From: Chitinophagaceae bacterium
GTDB lineage: Bacteria > Bacteroidota > Bacteroidia > Chitinophagales > Chitinophagaceae
Reading direction: 5' to 3'
Length of the DNA: 42,630 bases
NCBI GenBank assembly: GCA_016787085.1
Contig: JAEUVJ010000076.1
Coordinates: 1-42,630 of the forward strand
The position numbers and the translations under genes are program-made. The notes beneath the pieces are model-generated. The model saw only the letters and a list, made by a program, of their open reading frames with translations, was not told the DNA's origin and ran no database searches. Every line of letters begins with the position of its first letter. Position 1 is the first letter of the stretch. Below are positions 16,579 through 24,525 of this stretch, in pieces.

Positions 16579-18195
16579 TCATTTGTTTAATTGGGTGAGC
16601 TCTGTGTGTACCTCTTTGGCTGTAGCAGTATCTTTTGGTTCGCAATCACAGTCGCAGTTCTTTGGTTTCAGGTTTTCGGTATTCTTCAGTTCCTGTTCTA
16701 TACTCTTGAGTTCGGCATCGGCCTTCCTGATCTCAGCAGCATTTTTCGAATCGGCTACTGAAATGTTCATCCCGTTAATGCTGATCTGCCTGATCGCCGT
16801 GTTGAAGGCTTCCCTGGAAGACTTATTCAGCGAAACATCCATTTCCTGTTTCAATGCAGTAGTGAACTCCTGCAATGCAAAGGCGATCGTTCCTTCTGTT
16901 TCTGTCACCGCCATGATCCAGGCCCTTTCATTTTGCGGCAGCATGATCTTTCCGCTCTTCAAATCAAAGGCAAACTCTTCCTTGTTCCTGGCAGCCGGGC
17001 CGCCTTCCACATATACTTTAACCGAAGGAATGATAAGATACACCTTGATCTTTTCCCGGTATTCACCCGTGATCCGGACAAACAGTTCACTTTCTTCCAC
17101 ACCATTGACGTCTTTTAACAGGATATCTATATTGAACCAACCAAAAGTTTCAATAGTGAACTGGTAATATTCGGCTCCGTAATACTGTGGTGAAACCCTT
17201 TCGTCAAAGTCAACGGGCGGGGGAGGGCCTATAGGTTCATTAGTTGCGGGAGGAGATGCGGGTTCTTTCTTTTCTATCACAAGACTTCCATTGTTTGCTT
17301 TCAGGTTTTGCTTTCTGGCTTTTGCTGTTTCTTTCATCTCTTCAAGCCGATATTGTATTTCCCAATAGCGACTGCAGCTATCAATACAGCCGTTCAGATA
17401 AGCATGTGAGGGAAGCAGTAAGTTGTTTTTATCGCTTTCGTTTTGTACGTAGCGGTAAATGTCGTCGAGATCATTATCAGAAAGATCGGGGAAAAGTGTT
17501 CCTAAGCTCCCAAACCTTTTTTTCAAATTATAAGAATACAGGTCACATGCGTCTGAACTCGCATGGTCGAGATAATGGTAATGATATTTTCTTAAAATCA
17601 ATTCTTCGCCGGTAAAGCGCTTTAGAAAATGTGCCAGGTCCGGTCCCGCCAGATCTTTCCCGATCGCATGGCAATTGGCACATTTGCTCTGAAACAGTTG
17701 TTGTCCTCTTTGTATACTGCTTAGCTGCTTATTCCCCGGTAATGCTACTGGTTCCGTCCAGTTGATATTTCCATTCTTGTCCTTTTGTCCTTTGAATAAC
17801 TGCATACCTTCTGCCAGGTAATCAGTGGGCAGCGCTACTTTGATCGCCTGCGTGATCTTTACATCCTGGCCACCTTTGGCGTTTATATAGATCATCCCGC
17901 CACTGGAGAGAGGTTTACCATTGGCTTGCGTTACCATGCCTCCCTGTATCATTTGTTTTAAAGAATATGCTTCTTTTATTTCGAGGGTGACGGTATTGCC
18001 ATTGGCTGCCAGCGATCCTTTCGGTATCTTCAGCAAGGCGCCGTTCTTTGTGACCAGCACTGTGTCCTTTGTGATATCAATCGTATATTCCTGTAACGGA
18101 AGATTATCAGTGTTCAGTGTCTTATTGGAAGAGGGAGGAGTGCAACTAAGAAAAAATACGAACGCAAACAGGATAAGGGTCCATGCATATTTCAT
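16579..18195 (-). CDS. Lipoprotein with class I cytochrome c-like domain
   Basis: A 538-aa protein counted from the ATG at 18195, which gives the lipoprotein signal MKYAWTLILFAFVFFLSC (Cys18 anchor); an in-frame start at 18234 would only prepend 13 residues. Residues about 50-145 form a beta-rich ZU5-like region common in Bacteroidota lipoproteins (GALLKIPKGSLAANG ... SGGMIYINAKGG). A c-type heme motif C-A-N-C-H follows at about 172-176, then a domain ending FPDLSDNDLDDIYRYV as in small cytochromes c. No Met occurs between the heme motif and the end of that domain, so the usual sixth ligand is missing. The second half has a beta-rich region and a charged helical tail with the Cys-rich CDCDCEP. 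It probably sits in the outer or inner membrane facing the periplasm. Its redox partner is unknown. Confidence 0.75.
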   Translation of the reverse strand: MKYAWTLILFAFVFFLSCTPPSSNKTLNTDNLPLQEYTIDITKDTVLVTKNGALLKIPKGSLAANGNTVTLEIKEAYSLKQMIQGGMVTQANGKPLSSGGMIYINAKGGQDVKITQAIKVALPTDYLAEGMQLFKGQKDKNGNINWTEPVALPGNKQLSSIQRGQQLFQSKCANCHAIGKDLAGPDLAHFLKRFTGEELILRKYHYHYLDHASSDACDLYSYNLKKRFGSLGTLFPDLSDNDLDDIYRYVQNESDKNNLLLPSHAYLNGCIDSCSRYWEIQYRLEEMKETAKARKQNLKANNGSLVIEKKEPASPPATNEPIGPPPPVDFDERVSPQYYGAEYYQFTIETFGWFNIDILLKDVNGVEESELFVRITGEYREKIKVYLIIPSVKVYVEGGPAARNKEEFAFDLKSGKIMLPQNERAWIMAVTETEGTIAFALQEFTTALKQEMDVSLNKSSREAFNTAIRQISINGMNISVADSKNAAEIRKADAELKSIEQELKNTENLKPKNCDCDCEPKDTATAKEVHTELTQLNK

Positions 18196-18265
18196 AAACA
18201 GTATTTGAGTATATACAGATGCTGTTGATACCATTTTTCATACAATAGTAACCCTCCATGCCTCA

Positions 18266-19777
18266 TTATTTTTTTTGAGTGGAAAGAAAAGCACCCGCAA
18301 GATTCTCTATAATATCACTTGCCACCATCGCTTCCTGCGATAGTTTTTCTGCAACTATATCGCCGGCAAGACCGTGCAGATAAACGCCGAGAATGGCTGC
18401 TTCCACGGAACTGTATCCCTGCGCCAGCAGACCTGTTAATATACCTGTGAGTACGTCGCCGCTGCCGCCGGTGGCCATGCCGGCATTGCCGGTAGAATTG
18501 AAAAATCCTTTGCCGTCTGTTGTGGCGATCAGTGTATGATGTCCCTTCAGCACAATGATCAGTTTTAGCTCTTTTGCTTTTTGCAGGGCTAGTTGTATGC
18601 GGGCAAAATCATCCGTCGTTTCGCCAAATAATCTTTCGAACTCTTTAGGATGCGGCGTAAGTACAGAACCTGCCGGTATCAATTGCAGCAGATCTTTTTG
18701 CGATGCAATAATGTTCAATGCATCGGCATCTACTATCACCGGGTGGCGGTAAGTACCCAGCACTTCCCTTATCATCATTTTGGTTTCTGCAGCCATGCCG
18801 ATGCCGGGGCCGATCCCTATCGCTTCAAACTGCGTCAGGTCAGTTTCTACTTTTGTAATGGAAGCCAGGCTTACATCCGCCATCACCATCGCTTCCGGAA
18901 CAGCGCTTTGCATGATGTCATACCCATTCCTTGGTATATGACAGGTAAGCAGGCCGATGCCGCTTCGCATACAGGCTTTGGCGGCTAATACTGCAGCGCC
19001 CATTTTGCCATAGCTGCCTGCTATCAATAACCCATGACCGAAATTCCCTTTGTGGGCAAAACGTTTCCGGGGTTTATGAATGGCGGTGACCGTTTCTTTA
19101 TTCACCCATTCATAGGTGCCGGATGCATGGTGATAGAATGCTTCATGTAATCCTATATCGAGAATATGCAGTTGGCCGGTGTACCCGGCATTTTCCGCAA
19201 CGAGGAACGCCGGCTTCAGGCATTGAAAGCTCAATGTATGATCAGCACACACAATACTGTTCCCTTTCGATGAACGGTCCACGAACATGCCGCTGGGAAT
19301 ATCAATGGAAATCACTTTACAGCCACTGTTGTTGATATGCTCTACCAGTTCGGCGGTTACGCCTTCCAGCTTCCTGTTGAGCCCCGAGCCAAACAAGGCA
19401 TCAATGATCACCTCATTTTTTTCTAAGGAATGAAAATTGTCTTTTGACTGGATAAAGCGGATGTCTGCGCCTTCGGCCTGGTGCAGTCGTGCGAGGTTGG
19501 ATTGAAAATCGTCAGTGCCTTTGTGGCCAAACTCCAGTATGCATACAGTGACCGGGTAATTCTTTCGTGCCAGCATTCTTGCAATGGCCAGCCCGTCGCC
19601 ACCATTATTGCCTTTACCACAGAATATGGTATAATGAATATCTCCGCGGATATGTTCCTCAAGCCATTCCACACACTTTCCTGCAGCTCTTTCCATCAGG
19701 TCAATAGAAGAGACCGGCTCATGCTGAATGGTATATTGATCCCAGAGGCGGATATCCTCCGCATTGAGGATTTTCAT
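18266..19777 (-). CDS. nnr: Bifunctional NAD(P)H-hydrate epimerase / ADP-dependent NAD(P)H-hydrate dehydratase
   Basis: This is a 503-aa metabolite-repair enzyme. The N-terminal half (about 1-215) is the YjeF_N epimerase, with FCGKGNNGGDGLAIAR and ALFGSGLNR, which interconverts R- and S-NAD(P)HX. The C-terminal half (about 225-500) is the ribokinase-like dehydratase, with AGSYGKMGAA, IGIGPGIG, VLTPHPKEFERL and the anion-hole motif GNAGMATGGSGDVLTG, and it regenerates NAD(P)H using ADP. The length equals that of bacterial fused YjeF proteins. The box TAAGTTTG ends 4 nt before the ATG. It is adjacent to, but 20+ bp from, the serine-hydrolase gene in the same direction. Confidence 0.95.
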   Translation of the reverse strand: MKILNAEDIRLWDQYTIQHEPVSSIDLMERAAGKCVEWLEEHIRGDIHYTIFCGKGNNGGDGLAIARMLARKNYPVTVCILEFGHKGTDDFQSNLARLHQAEGADIRFIQSKDNFHSLEKNEVIIDALFGSGLNRKLEGVTAELVEHINNSGCKVISIDIPSGMFVDRSSKGNSIVCADHTLSFQCLKPAFLVAENAGYTGQLHILDIGLHEAFYHHASGTYEWVNKETVTAIHKPRKRFAHKGNFGHGLLIAGSYGKMGAAVLAAKACMRSGIGLLTCHIPRNGYDIMQSAVPEAMVMADVSLASITKVETDLTQFEAIGIGPGIGMAAETKMMIREVLGTYRHPVIVDADALNIIASQKDLLQLIPAGSVLTPHPKEFERLFGETTDDFARIQLALQKAKELKLIIVLKGHHTLIATTDGKGFFNSTGNAGMATGGSGDVLTGILTGLLAQGYSSVEAAILGVYLHGLAGDIVAEKLSQEAMVASDIIENLAGAFLSTQKK

Positions 19778-19781
19778 TACC

Positions 19782-19789
19782 CAAACTTA
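19782..19789 (-). promoter_or_regulatory. Candidate -7 box TAAGTTTG of nnr
   Basis: On the minus strand TAAGTTTG is followed by GGTA and the ATG of nnr, a 4-nt gap that would place transcription start at the start codon. It overlaps the short gap after the serine-hydrolase gene, so nnr may have its own start inside that cluster. Confidence 0.4.
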
Positions 19790-19800
19790 TCCCTTATTCT

Positions 19801-21036
19801 TTACTTGCGGGCTATAGCGGGGGTTGATTTTTGCAGGGAAGCAGGTTTACGGGATGATTCAGTTATTTCCGTATCCTCTTCATCGCGGTCGCCATCCTGC
19901 AGGTAGTCGCCGAAGATATCATACGATTTACGGGCATCGCTGTATATCCGGCTGTTGAATTTATTGCCGAGTACAATGATGGTTACTTTTTCATCGGTCA
20001 GCCGGGCAAAGGCGGCATTGAACCCGTGCCAGCGGCCGTTATGATAGATCACTTTTTTGCCATTGGAGAGCATCAATAAGCGCCACCCAAGTCCGTAATT
20101 GTGCACCGAAGGCCTTTCATTACTATAGGGTGTAAAAGCAGAATCGAGCAATGGCCGGCTGATGATCTGGTCTGTATAAAAAGCCTGGTCCCATTTCAAC
20201 AGGTCTCTTGGAGTGGTATAGATATTTTTATCGCCGTAAGTGCCTTCCAGGTGATCATTATCCCATACGGCGCCATTGGCTTTATAAGAAACAATGACAT
20301 CCGGGTTCTCTTTTACGGAATACACAAAAGTATGTTTCATGCCAAGCGGCTCAAAGTATTTTGTTTTCATGTAATCAGGAAATGACAGTCCGCTTACTTT
20401 TTCAATGATCAGCGCCAGCAACACATAATTGGTATTGCTGTAATTGAAACGCCTGCCGGGAGTAAAACTTCTGTTGGGCTTTTTGGTCAGCATATAATCG
20501 AGTACATCCTGGTTGGTCACCTGTTTATTCTTCCATTCCTCTTTCGGCATGAAGTAAACGTAATTAGGCAGCCCGCTTCGATGGCATAACAACATCTGCA
20601 CACTGACACCGGGATAGGGGAAACCCGGAAAGAATCTTTCCAACTGGTCGTTCAATGAGATGAGGCCATCCTGTGCCATCCTGAGTATGGCCATGCCGGT
20701 AAATGTTTTGCCTGACGAGGCAATATGTGTAGCCGTACTGTCGGTAAAAACGTCTTTTGCTTTAGCATTGGCATAGCCAGAATAGTTTTCATAAATGATA
20801 TTTCCCTCTTTGGCTACCAGGATGCCGCCGCTGAAACCTCTTGCCAACAGGCCTGTTTCAAAAAAGCGGGACACTTCCCTGAAGTAGTGACGGAAGACCT
20901 TTTTATCAAGTTGTACCGGGGTAGGGGGGTAGTAATCGAGCGAATCGTCTTTCGGAATAGTGACACCGTTGCCGGATGAGGAAGTACATCCCCAGCCAAT
21001 AAGGGCAACAGTAAATAGCCGCATCAGGGTTTTCAT
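19801..21036 (-). CDS. Beta-lactamase-fold serine hydrolase lipoprotein
   Basis: A 411-aa protein in the class C beta-lactamase / penicillin-binding-protein-like family (PF00144). The ATG at 21036 gives the lipoprotein signal MKTLMRLFTVALIGWGC (Cys17); a longer frame to 21144 would overlap serA and is not preferred. The catalytic S-x-x-K is SSGK (Ser107, Lys110), the second motif is the Y-S-N in FNYSNTNYVLLA, and a C-terminal H-N-G (YHNGRWHGFNAAF) replaces K-T-G. Such enzymes are usually peptidases or esterases acting on cell-wall or small ester/amide substrates, and true beta-lactamase activity is not implied. A TATATTTG box lies 28 bp upstream. It is divergent from serA. Confidence 0.87.
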   Translation of the reverse strand: MKTLMRLFTVALIGWGCTSSSGNGVTIPKDDSLDYYPPTPVQLDKKVFRHYFREVSRFFETGLLARGFSGGILVAKEGNIIYENYSGYANAKAKDVFTDSTATHIASSGKTFTGMAILRMAQDGLISLNDQLERFFPGFPYPGVSVQMLLCHRSGLPNYVYFMPKEEWKNKQVTNQDVLDYMLTKKPNRSFTPGRRFNYSNTNYVLLALIIEKVSGLSFPDYMKTKYFEPLGMKHTFVYSVKENPDVIVSYKANGAVWDNDHLEGTYGDKNIYTTPRDLLKWDQAFYTDQIISRPLLDSAFTPYSNERPSVHNYGLGWRLLMLSNGKKVIYHNGRWHGFNAAFARLTDEKVTIIVLGNKFNSRIYSDARKSYDIFGDYLQDGDRDEEDTEITESSRKPASLQKSTPAIARK

Positions 21037-21063
21037 GGATGGAAGTGATTTAGGTGATACTGA

Positions 21064-21071
21064 CAAATATA
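21064..21071 (-). promoter_or_regulatory. Candidate -7 box TATATTTG of the serine-hydrolase gene
   Basis: On the minus strand TATATTTG lies 27 nt before the ATG at 21036, in the 100-bp divergent region shared with serA. No good -33 TTG at the usual distance was found. Confidence 0.4.
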
Positions 21072-21124
21072 ACGCAATCATAAATAGTTTGGTATCAGAT
21101 GACTTATTTATCAGCCGTAATAAT

Positions 21125-21132
21125 GATATTTG
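21125..21132 (+). promoter_or_regulatory. Candidate variant -7 box GATATTTG of serA
   Basis: GATATTTG is followed by CAGC and then the serA ATG. It differs from TAnnTTTG at the first base only, and shares both the octamer and the 4-nt spacing with the saccharopine-dehydrogenase-like gene at 33491. Confidence 0.3.
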
Positions 21133-21136
21133 CAGC

Positions 21137-22375
21137 ATGAGCAATACCGAAAAAACGAGTTATCCCAAAGAAAAAATACGTATACTCTTCCTCGAAAATA
21201 TCAGTGACGCGGCCGTAAAAAACTTCCGTCAGCATCAGTACTCCAATGTAGAGAAGATCACGAAGGCCCTGACAGAAGAAGAACTCATCAAAGAGATCAA
21301 AGATGTCCACATTCTTGGTATCCGGTCAAAGACGCAGATCACCAAAAATGTGCTGGATGCTGCCAAAAAGCTCCAGGCCATTGGTTGTTTTTGCATCGGC
21401 GTGAACCAGGTGAACCTGAAAGCAGCTACAAAGAACGGTGTGGTGGTATTCAATGCGCCTTATTCCAATACCCGGTCGGTGGCCGAATTGGTGATAGGTC
21501 TTGCCATCATGCTGATCCGCCGCATACCCGACAAGAATAAAGCGGCCCATGAAGGTATCTGGATGAAGGATGCCAAAGGCAGTTATGAGCTCCGGGGAAA
21601 AACACTTGGTATTATCGGCTATGGCAATATCGGTTCGCAGGTTAGTGTGTTAGCTGAATCACTGGGTATGAAAGTGCTGTTCTATGATGTGGAAACCAAA
21701 TTGCCGCTGGGCAATGCGGTGGACGGAAAATCATTGAAGGAGGTGTTAGGAAAAGCAGATGTGGTGACTTTACACGTACCCGAAACATCGCAGACAAAAA
21801 ACCTGATCAATAAAAGCAACCTGAAGTACTTTAAAAAGGGTTCCATACTGATCAACTACGCAAGGGGAGAAGTAGTGGACCTGGATGCACTGCGCAAATT
21901 CATCGTGGAGGGTCATATCGGCGGCGCTGCGATAGACGTATTTCCCTGGGAGCCGGAAAAGAACGGCGACCGTTTTCAATCGCCTTTGCAGGATCTCCCG
22001 AATGTGATACTAACGCCACATATCGGCGGCAGTACCGAAGAAGCACAGCAGAATATCGGCGAAGACGTCAGTGTGAAATTGTTCAACTACCTGGAGAAGG
22101 GCATCACTTTTGGCTCGCATACGGTGCCTGCATTATCATTGCCCCCGCAAGAAGGATCGCATAGGATATTGCATATTCACAACAACGTACCGGGTGTGCT
22201 CTCCGCCATCAATACGCAGTTATCCAAACATAACATCAATATCCTCGCCCAGTATTTAAAGACCAATGAGGAGATCGGCTATGTGGTGCTGGATGTAGAC
22301 AAAAAATTATCGGCACAGGCTTTCCAATTATTGAAGGAAGTAAAAGAGACGATCAAGGTGAGGATGCTGTACTAA
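21137..22375 (+). CDS. serA: D-3-phosphoglycerate dehydrogenase (ACT-domain form)
   Basis: First enzyme of serine biosynthesis, oxidising 3-phosphoglycerate to 3-phosphohydroxypyruvate with NAD+. The 412-aa product matches E. coli-type SerA end to end: IGIRSKTQIT-like segment, AIGCFCIGVNQVNL, FNAPYSNTRSVAELVIG, NAD loop GIIGYGNIGSQVS, catalytic Arg in INYARGEVVD, Glu in WEPEKNGD and His in TPHIGGSTEEAQ. The C-terminal ACT domain (about 335-412: ILHIHNNVPGVLSAIN...) is the serine-sensing domain of the allosteric form. The ATG at 21137 begins MSNTEKTSYPKEKIRILFLE, and a longer open frame from 20960 overlaps the divergent gene and is rejected. An intrinsic terminator follows at 22402. Confidence 0.96.
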   Translation: MSNTEKTSYPKEKIRILFLENISDAAVKNFRQHQYSNVEKITKALTEEELIKEIKDVHILGIRSKTQITKNVLDAAKKLQAIGCFCIGVNQVNLKAATKNGVVVFNAPYSNTRSVAELVIGLAIMLIRRIPDKNKAAHEGIWMKDAKGSYELRGKTLGIIGYGNIGSQVSVLAESLGMKVLFYDVETKLPLGNAVDGKSLKEVLGKADVVTLHVPETSQTKNLINKSNLKYFKKGSILINYARGEVVDLDALRKFIVEGHIGGAAIDVFPWEPEKNGDRFQSPLQDLPNVILTPHIGGSTEEAQQNIGEDVSVKLFNYLEKGITFGSHTVPALSLPPQEGSHRILHIHNNVPGVLSAINTQLSKHNINILAQYLKTNEEIGYVVLDVDKKLSAQAFQLLKEVKETIKVRMLY

Positions 22376-22401
22376 ACATATCATATAGAATTCGATATAA
22401 G

Positions 22402-22428
22402 TCCCGGCAAATCCACCGGGATTTTTTT
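22402..22428 (+). terminator. Rho-independent terminator of serA
   Basis: Stem TCCCGG (22402-22407) and CCGGGA (22416-22421) with an 8-nt loop, followed by seven T residues. It is 26 bp after the serA stop. Confidence 0.85.
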
Positions 22429-22445
22429 ATTGCACAATTATTTTA

Positions 22446-22480
22446 AATTTTCAAAAATTATTGAAAATTGTGTAAGTTTG
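22446..22480 (+). promoter_or_regulatory. Promoter and candidate operator of the NADH dehydrogenase gene
   Basis: A -7 box TAAGTTTG at 22473-22480 lies 21 nt before the ATG. Directly upstream, at 22446-22469, is a perfect 9-bp inverted repeat AATTTTCAA-N6-TTGAAAATT whose right arm ends 3 bp before the box. A dimeric regulator bound there would cover the core promoter. Which regulator is unknown. Confidence 0.5.
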
Positions 22481-22501
22481 TGTTGTCAAAACAGATCGGA
22501 T

Positions 22502-23770
22502 ATGAAAGTCGTAATAGTCGGTGCAGGTTTCGGAGGACTGAGATTGGCCCGCAAACTCAACAACAAACCCGGTTTCGAGGTGGTACTCGTTGACCGGTTC
22601 AATTATCACCAGTTCCAGCCATTATTTTACCAGGTAGCCACAGCCGGGCTGGATGCCAGCAATATTTCGTTCCCGCTCAGAAAGGTGTTTCAGAAAAGCA
22701 AGAATGTGCGGATACGGCTGGCGGAACTGCAGCAGATCGTTCCGGAAGCAAATAAGATCATCACAGATGCAGAAGAGATCAGCTATGATGCGCTGGTACT
22801 GGCCACAGGGGCCGATACCAATTTCTTCGGTAATGAGAGACTGGCAGCGAATGCTTTCCCGATGAAATCAACCGTGGAAGCTTTACAACTGCGTTATCGC
22901 ATTTTGCATAACCTGGAAGAGTCATTGACGATACAAGATGAAGCGGAACTGCAGCGAAGAATGAATATTGTAGTCGTGGGCGGCGGTCCGACGGGTGTAG
23001 AAGTGTCCGGGGCACTGGCGGAAATGAAGAAATACATTTTACCGAAAGAATACCCGGAGTTAGATTTTTCCCAAATGAATATCTACCTGCTCGAAGGAAC
23101 CGGGAAGACATTGGGAGCCATGAGTGAGAAGTCATCCGTTCATTCAAAGAAATACCTGGAAAGGCTGGGGGTAAAAGTGATGACAAATACACTGGTAAAA
23201 GATTTTGATGGCAAGATCGTCAGCCTGCAGGATGGGAATACCATCTCTACGAACACGGTGATATGGGCGGCGGGTATCAAAGGAAATGTACCGGAAGGAG
23301 TAGACAAAAGCTTAATTGTTCGCGGCAATCGCATCAAAGCAGACAGGCAATGCCGTATCGAAGGGCATACCAATATATATGCTATCGGCGACCTGGCGTA
23401 TATGGAAACGCCCAAATACCCGAATGGCCATCCGCAGGTGGCGCCGGTGGCGATGCAGCAGGCGGATACGATAGCGGAGAATTTAAAACGTATAGAGAGA
23501 AAGTCCACGCAGTTCTATGAGTTCGAGTATTATGACAAAGGCTCCATGGCGACAGTGGGCCGCAATCTCGCTGTAGTGGATATCCCCAAACCGAAACTGC
23601 ATTTCGGCGGTTTCCTGGCGTGGATGATCTGGATGGGGCTGCACCTGATGCTGATACTGGGCGTGAAGAACCGATTCTTTGTTTTTTGCAACTGGCTGTA
23701 TAATTATGTGACGTATGATCAGAACCTGCGGCTGATATTTAAAGAATTTAATAAGCCGGAGAAGAAATAG
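22502..23770 (+). CDS. ndh: Type II NADH:quinone oxidoreductase (NDH-2-like)
   Basis: A 422-aa FAD flavoprotein that passes electrons from NADH to quinone without pumping protons, peripherally attached to the inner membrane. The start at 22502 places the FAD dinucleotide motif at the very N-terminus (MKVVIVGAGFGGLRLARKL). An NADH-binding motif VVVGGGPTGVEVSGALAE lies around residue 157-174, and AIGDLAYMETP followed by PQVAPVAMQQA is the conserved FAD/quinone-site region. The C-terminal ~60 residues (FLAWMIWMGLHLMLILGVKNR ...) form the amphipathic/hydrophobic membrane anchor of NDH-2 enzymes. A 24-residue upstream extension is open but has no family support. The gene is convergent with the HEAT-like gene. 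Confidence 0.92.
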   Translation: MKVVIVGAGFGGLRLARKLNNKPGFEVVLVDRFNYHQFQPLFYQVATAGLDASNISFPLRKVFQKSKNVRIRLAELQQIVPEANKIITDAEEISYDALVLATGADTNFFGNERLAANAFPMKSTVEALQLRYRILHNLEESLTIQDEAELQRRMNIVVVGGGPTGVEVSGALAEMKKYILPKEYPELDFSQMNIYLLEGTGKTLGAMSEKSSVHSKKYLERLGVKVMTNTLVKDFDGKIVSLQDGNTISTNTVIWAAGIKGNVPEGVDKSLIVRGNRIKADRQCRIEGHTNIYAIGDLAYMETPKYPNGHPQVAPVAMQQADTIAENLKRIERKSTQFYEFEYYDKGSMATVGRNLAVVDIPKPKLHFGGFLAWMIWMGLHLMLILGVKNRFFVFCNWLYNYVTYDQNLRLIFKEFNKPEKK

Positions 23771-23880
23771 AAAACTTTTACCGCAAAGACACAAAGTTCA
23801 ACGCAAAGAAAATAAGAAGTACGCTACTGGTTTATTTCTTTTCGTTCTTTGCTTTACTCAGCGCCTTTGCGGTTAGTTTT
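23771..23880. repeat. Imperfect inverted repeat filling the gap between convergent genes
   Basis: The entire 110-bp gap between the ndh stop and the HEAT-like gene stop is one long imperfect palindrome. The left arm begins AAAACT...ACCGCAAAG (23771-23788), and the right arm ends CTTTGCGGTTAGTTTT (23865-23880). Inner segments rich in GCAAAG match CTTTGC loosely. It can fold in RNA from either strand and may serve as a bidirectional terminator. GCAAAG-rich intergenic repeats of this style occur in many Bacteroidota genomes. Confidence 0.6.
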
Positions 23881-24393
23881 CTAAGAAAGTTCTTTCAGTA
23901 TCTTTTTAGCTCTTGAGCGGAAGGCTGCTGATTCCTGGTCCCAGCGTTCTTCAATGATCGTTCTTATTTCATTCCGTATGTCCGGGTATTGGCGGGAGAG
24001 ATTTTGAAGGACCGTTAAGGAAAATGCCTTGACCGCTGCTTTTTCTTTGGGATCGGTGATGTAATCAAAACAGATGTTCATTACTTCCCCGTGAAGCTTT
24101 TTGGGGATGTCTGTATCTTGGAGAATGCGGATCGTATTGCGTTTAACGGCATCATGCAGGTGGGGTTGATGCAGGTTCTTTACCAGTTTGGTAAAATGTT
24201 TCCGGATCAGTTCAGGGTGTTGCTGCACACAATAGCTAAGCGGCCAGGCTGCCCGCTGGATCACCCGGTATTCATCATTGATGAAGAGATAGAACAATTC
24301 GTCAAATCGTTTTTGGTCAGCGCCGATCCATTTCACGATCTTATCTTTTTGTGCACTGGAATGTTCCTTTAATATTTCATCCCGGAGTTTCAT
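23881..24393 (-). CDS. Hypothetical HEAT/ARM-like helical repeat protein
   Basis: A 170-aa soluble protein, predicted almost entirely alpha-helical, with helix pairs spaced 35-40 residues apart (for example YRVIQRAAWPLSYCVQQHPE, then AVKRNTIRILQD, then KAAVKAFSLTVLQNLSRQYP, then AAFRSRAKKILKEL). This fits a short HEAT-repeat solenoid, a protein-interaction fold. There is no signal peptide and no catalytic motif. It has no obvious functional link to its neighbours. It stands alone between two inverted-repeat elements, at 23771-23880 and 24418-24482. Function unknown. Confidence 0.7.
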   Translation of the reverse strand: MKLRDEILKEHSSAQKDKIVKWIGADQKRFDELFYLFINDEYRVIQRAAWPLSYCVQQHPELIRKHFTKLVKNLHQPHLHDAVKRNTIRILQDTDIPKKLHGEVMNICFDYITDPKEKAAVKAFSLTVLQNLSRQYPDIRNEIRTIIEERWDQESAAFRSRAKKILKELS

Positions 24394-24417
24394 TGCAGAT
24401 CATTATCTATGTGTATT

Positions 24418-24482
24418 CTATGTTTCTATTGTGCCTATTGTGGTTGGTTAAGTTACCACATAGGCACATAGCTGTCACATAG
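24418..24482. repeat. Imperfect inverted repeat with CACATAG motifs
   Basis: The left arm (24418-24444, CTATGTTTCTATTGTGCC...) and right arm (24455-24482, ACCACATAGGCACATAG...) pair along about 27 bp with a few mismatches and a 10-nt loop. It lies between the divergent HEAT-like and SAM-hydrolase-like genes, so it is not simply a terminator. CACATAG/CTATGTG repeats suggest a dispersed intergenic repeat family. Confidence 0.55.
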
Positions 24483-24525
24483 CTTTATCGGATTAACTTT
24501 AGTGTAAAATAAAAGATAAAGTACA

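Noticed and set aside
16175..17167. 330-aa open frame running across the hppA start and the cytochrome lipoprotein gene
   Set aside because: It covers the antisense of two well-supported genes and the hppA promoter. Its composition (Ser, Phe and Leu rich) is that of a shadow frame.
20960..21136. 59-residue N-terminal extension of serA
   Set aside because: SerA homology begins at the ATG at 21137, and the extension would overlap the divergent serine-hydrolase gene and its promoter box.
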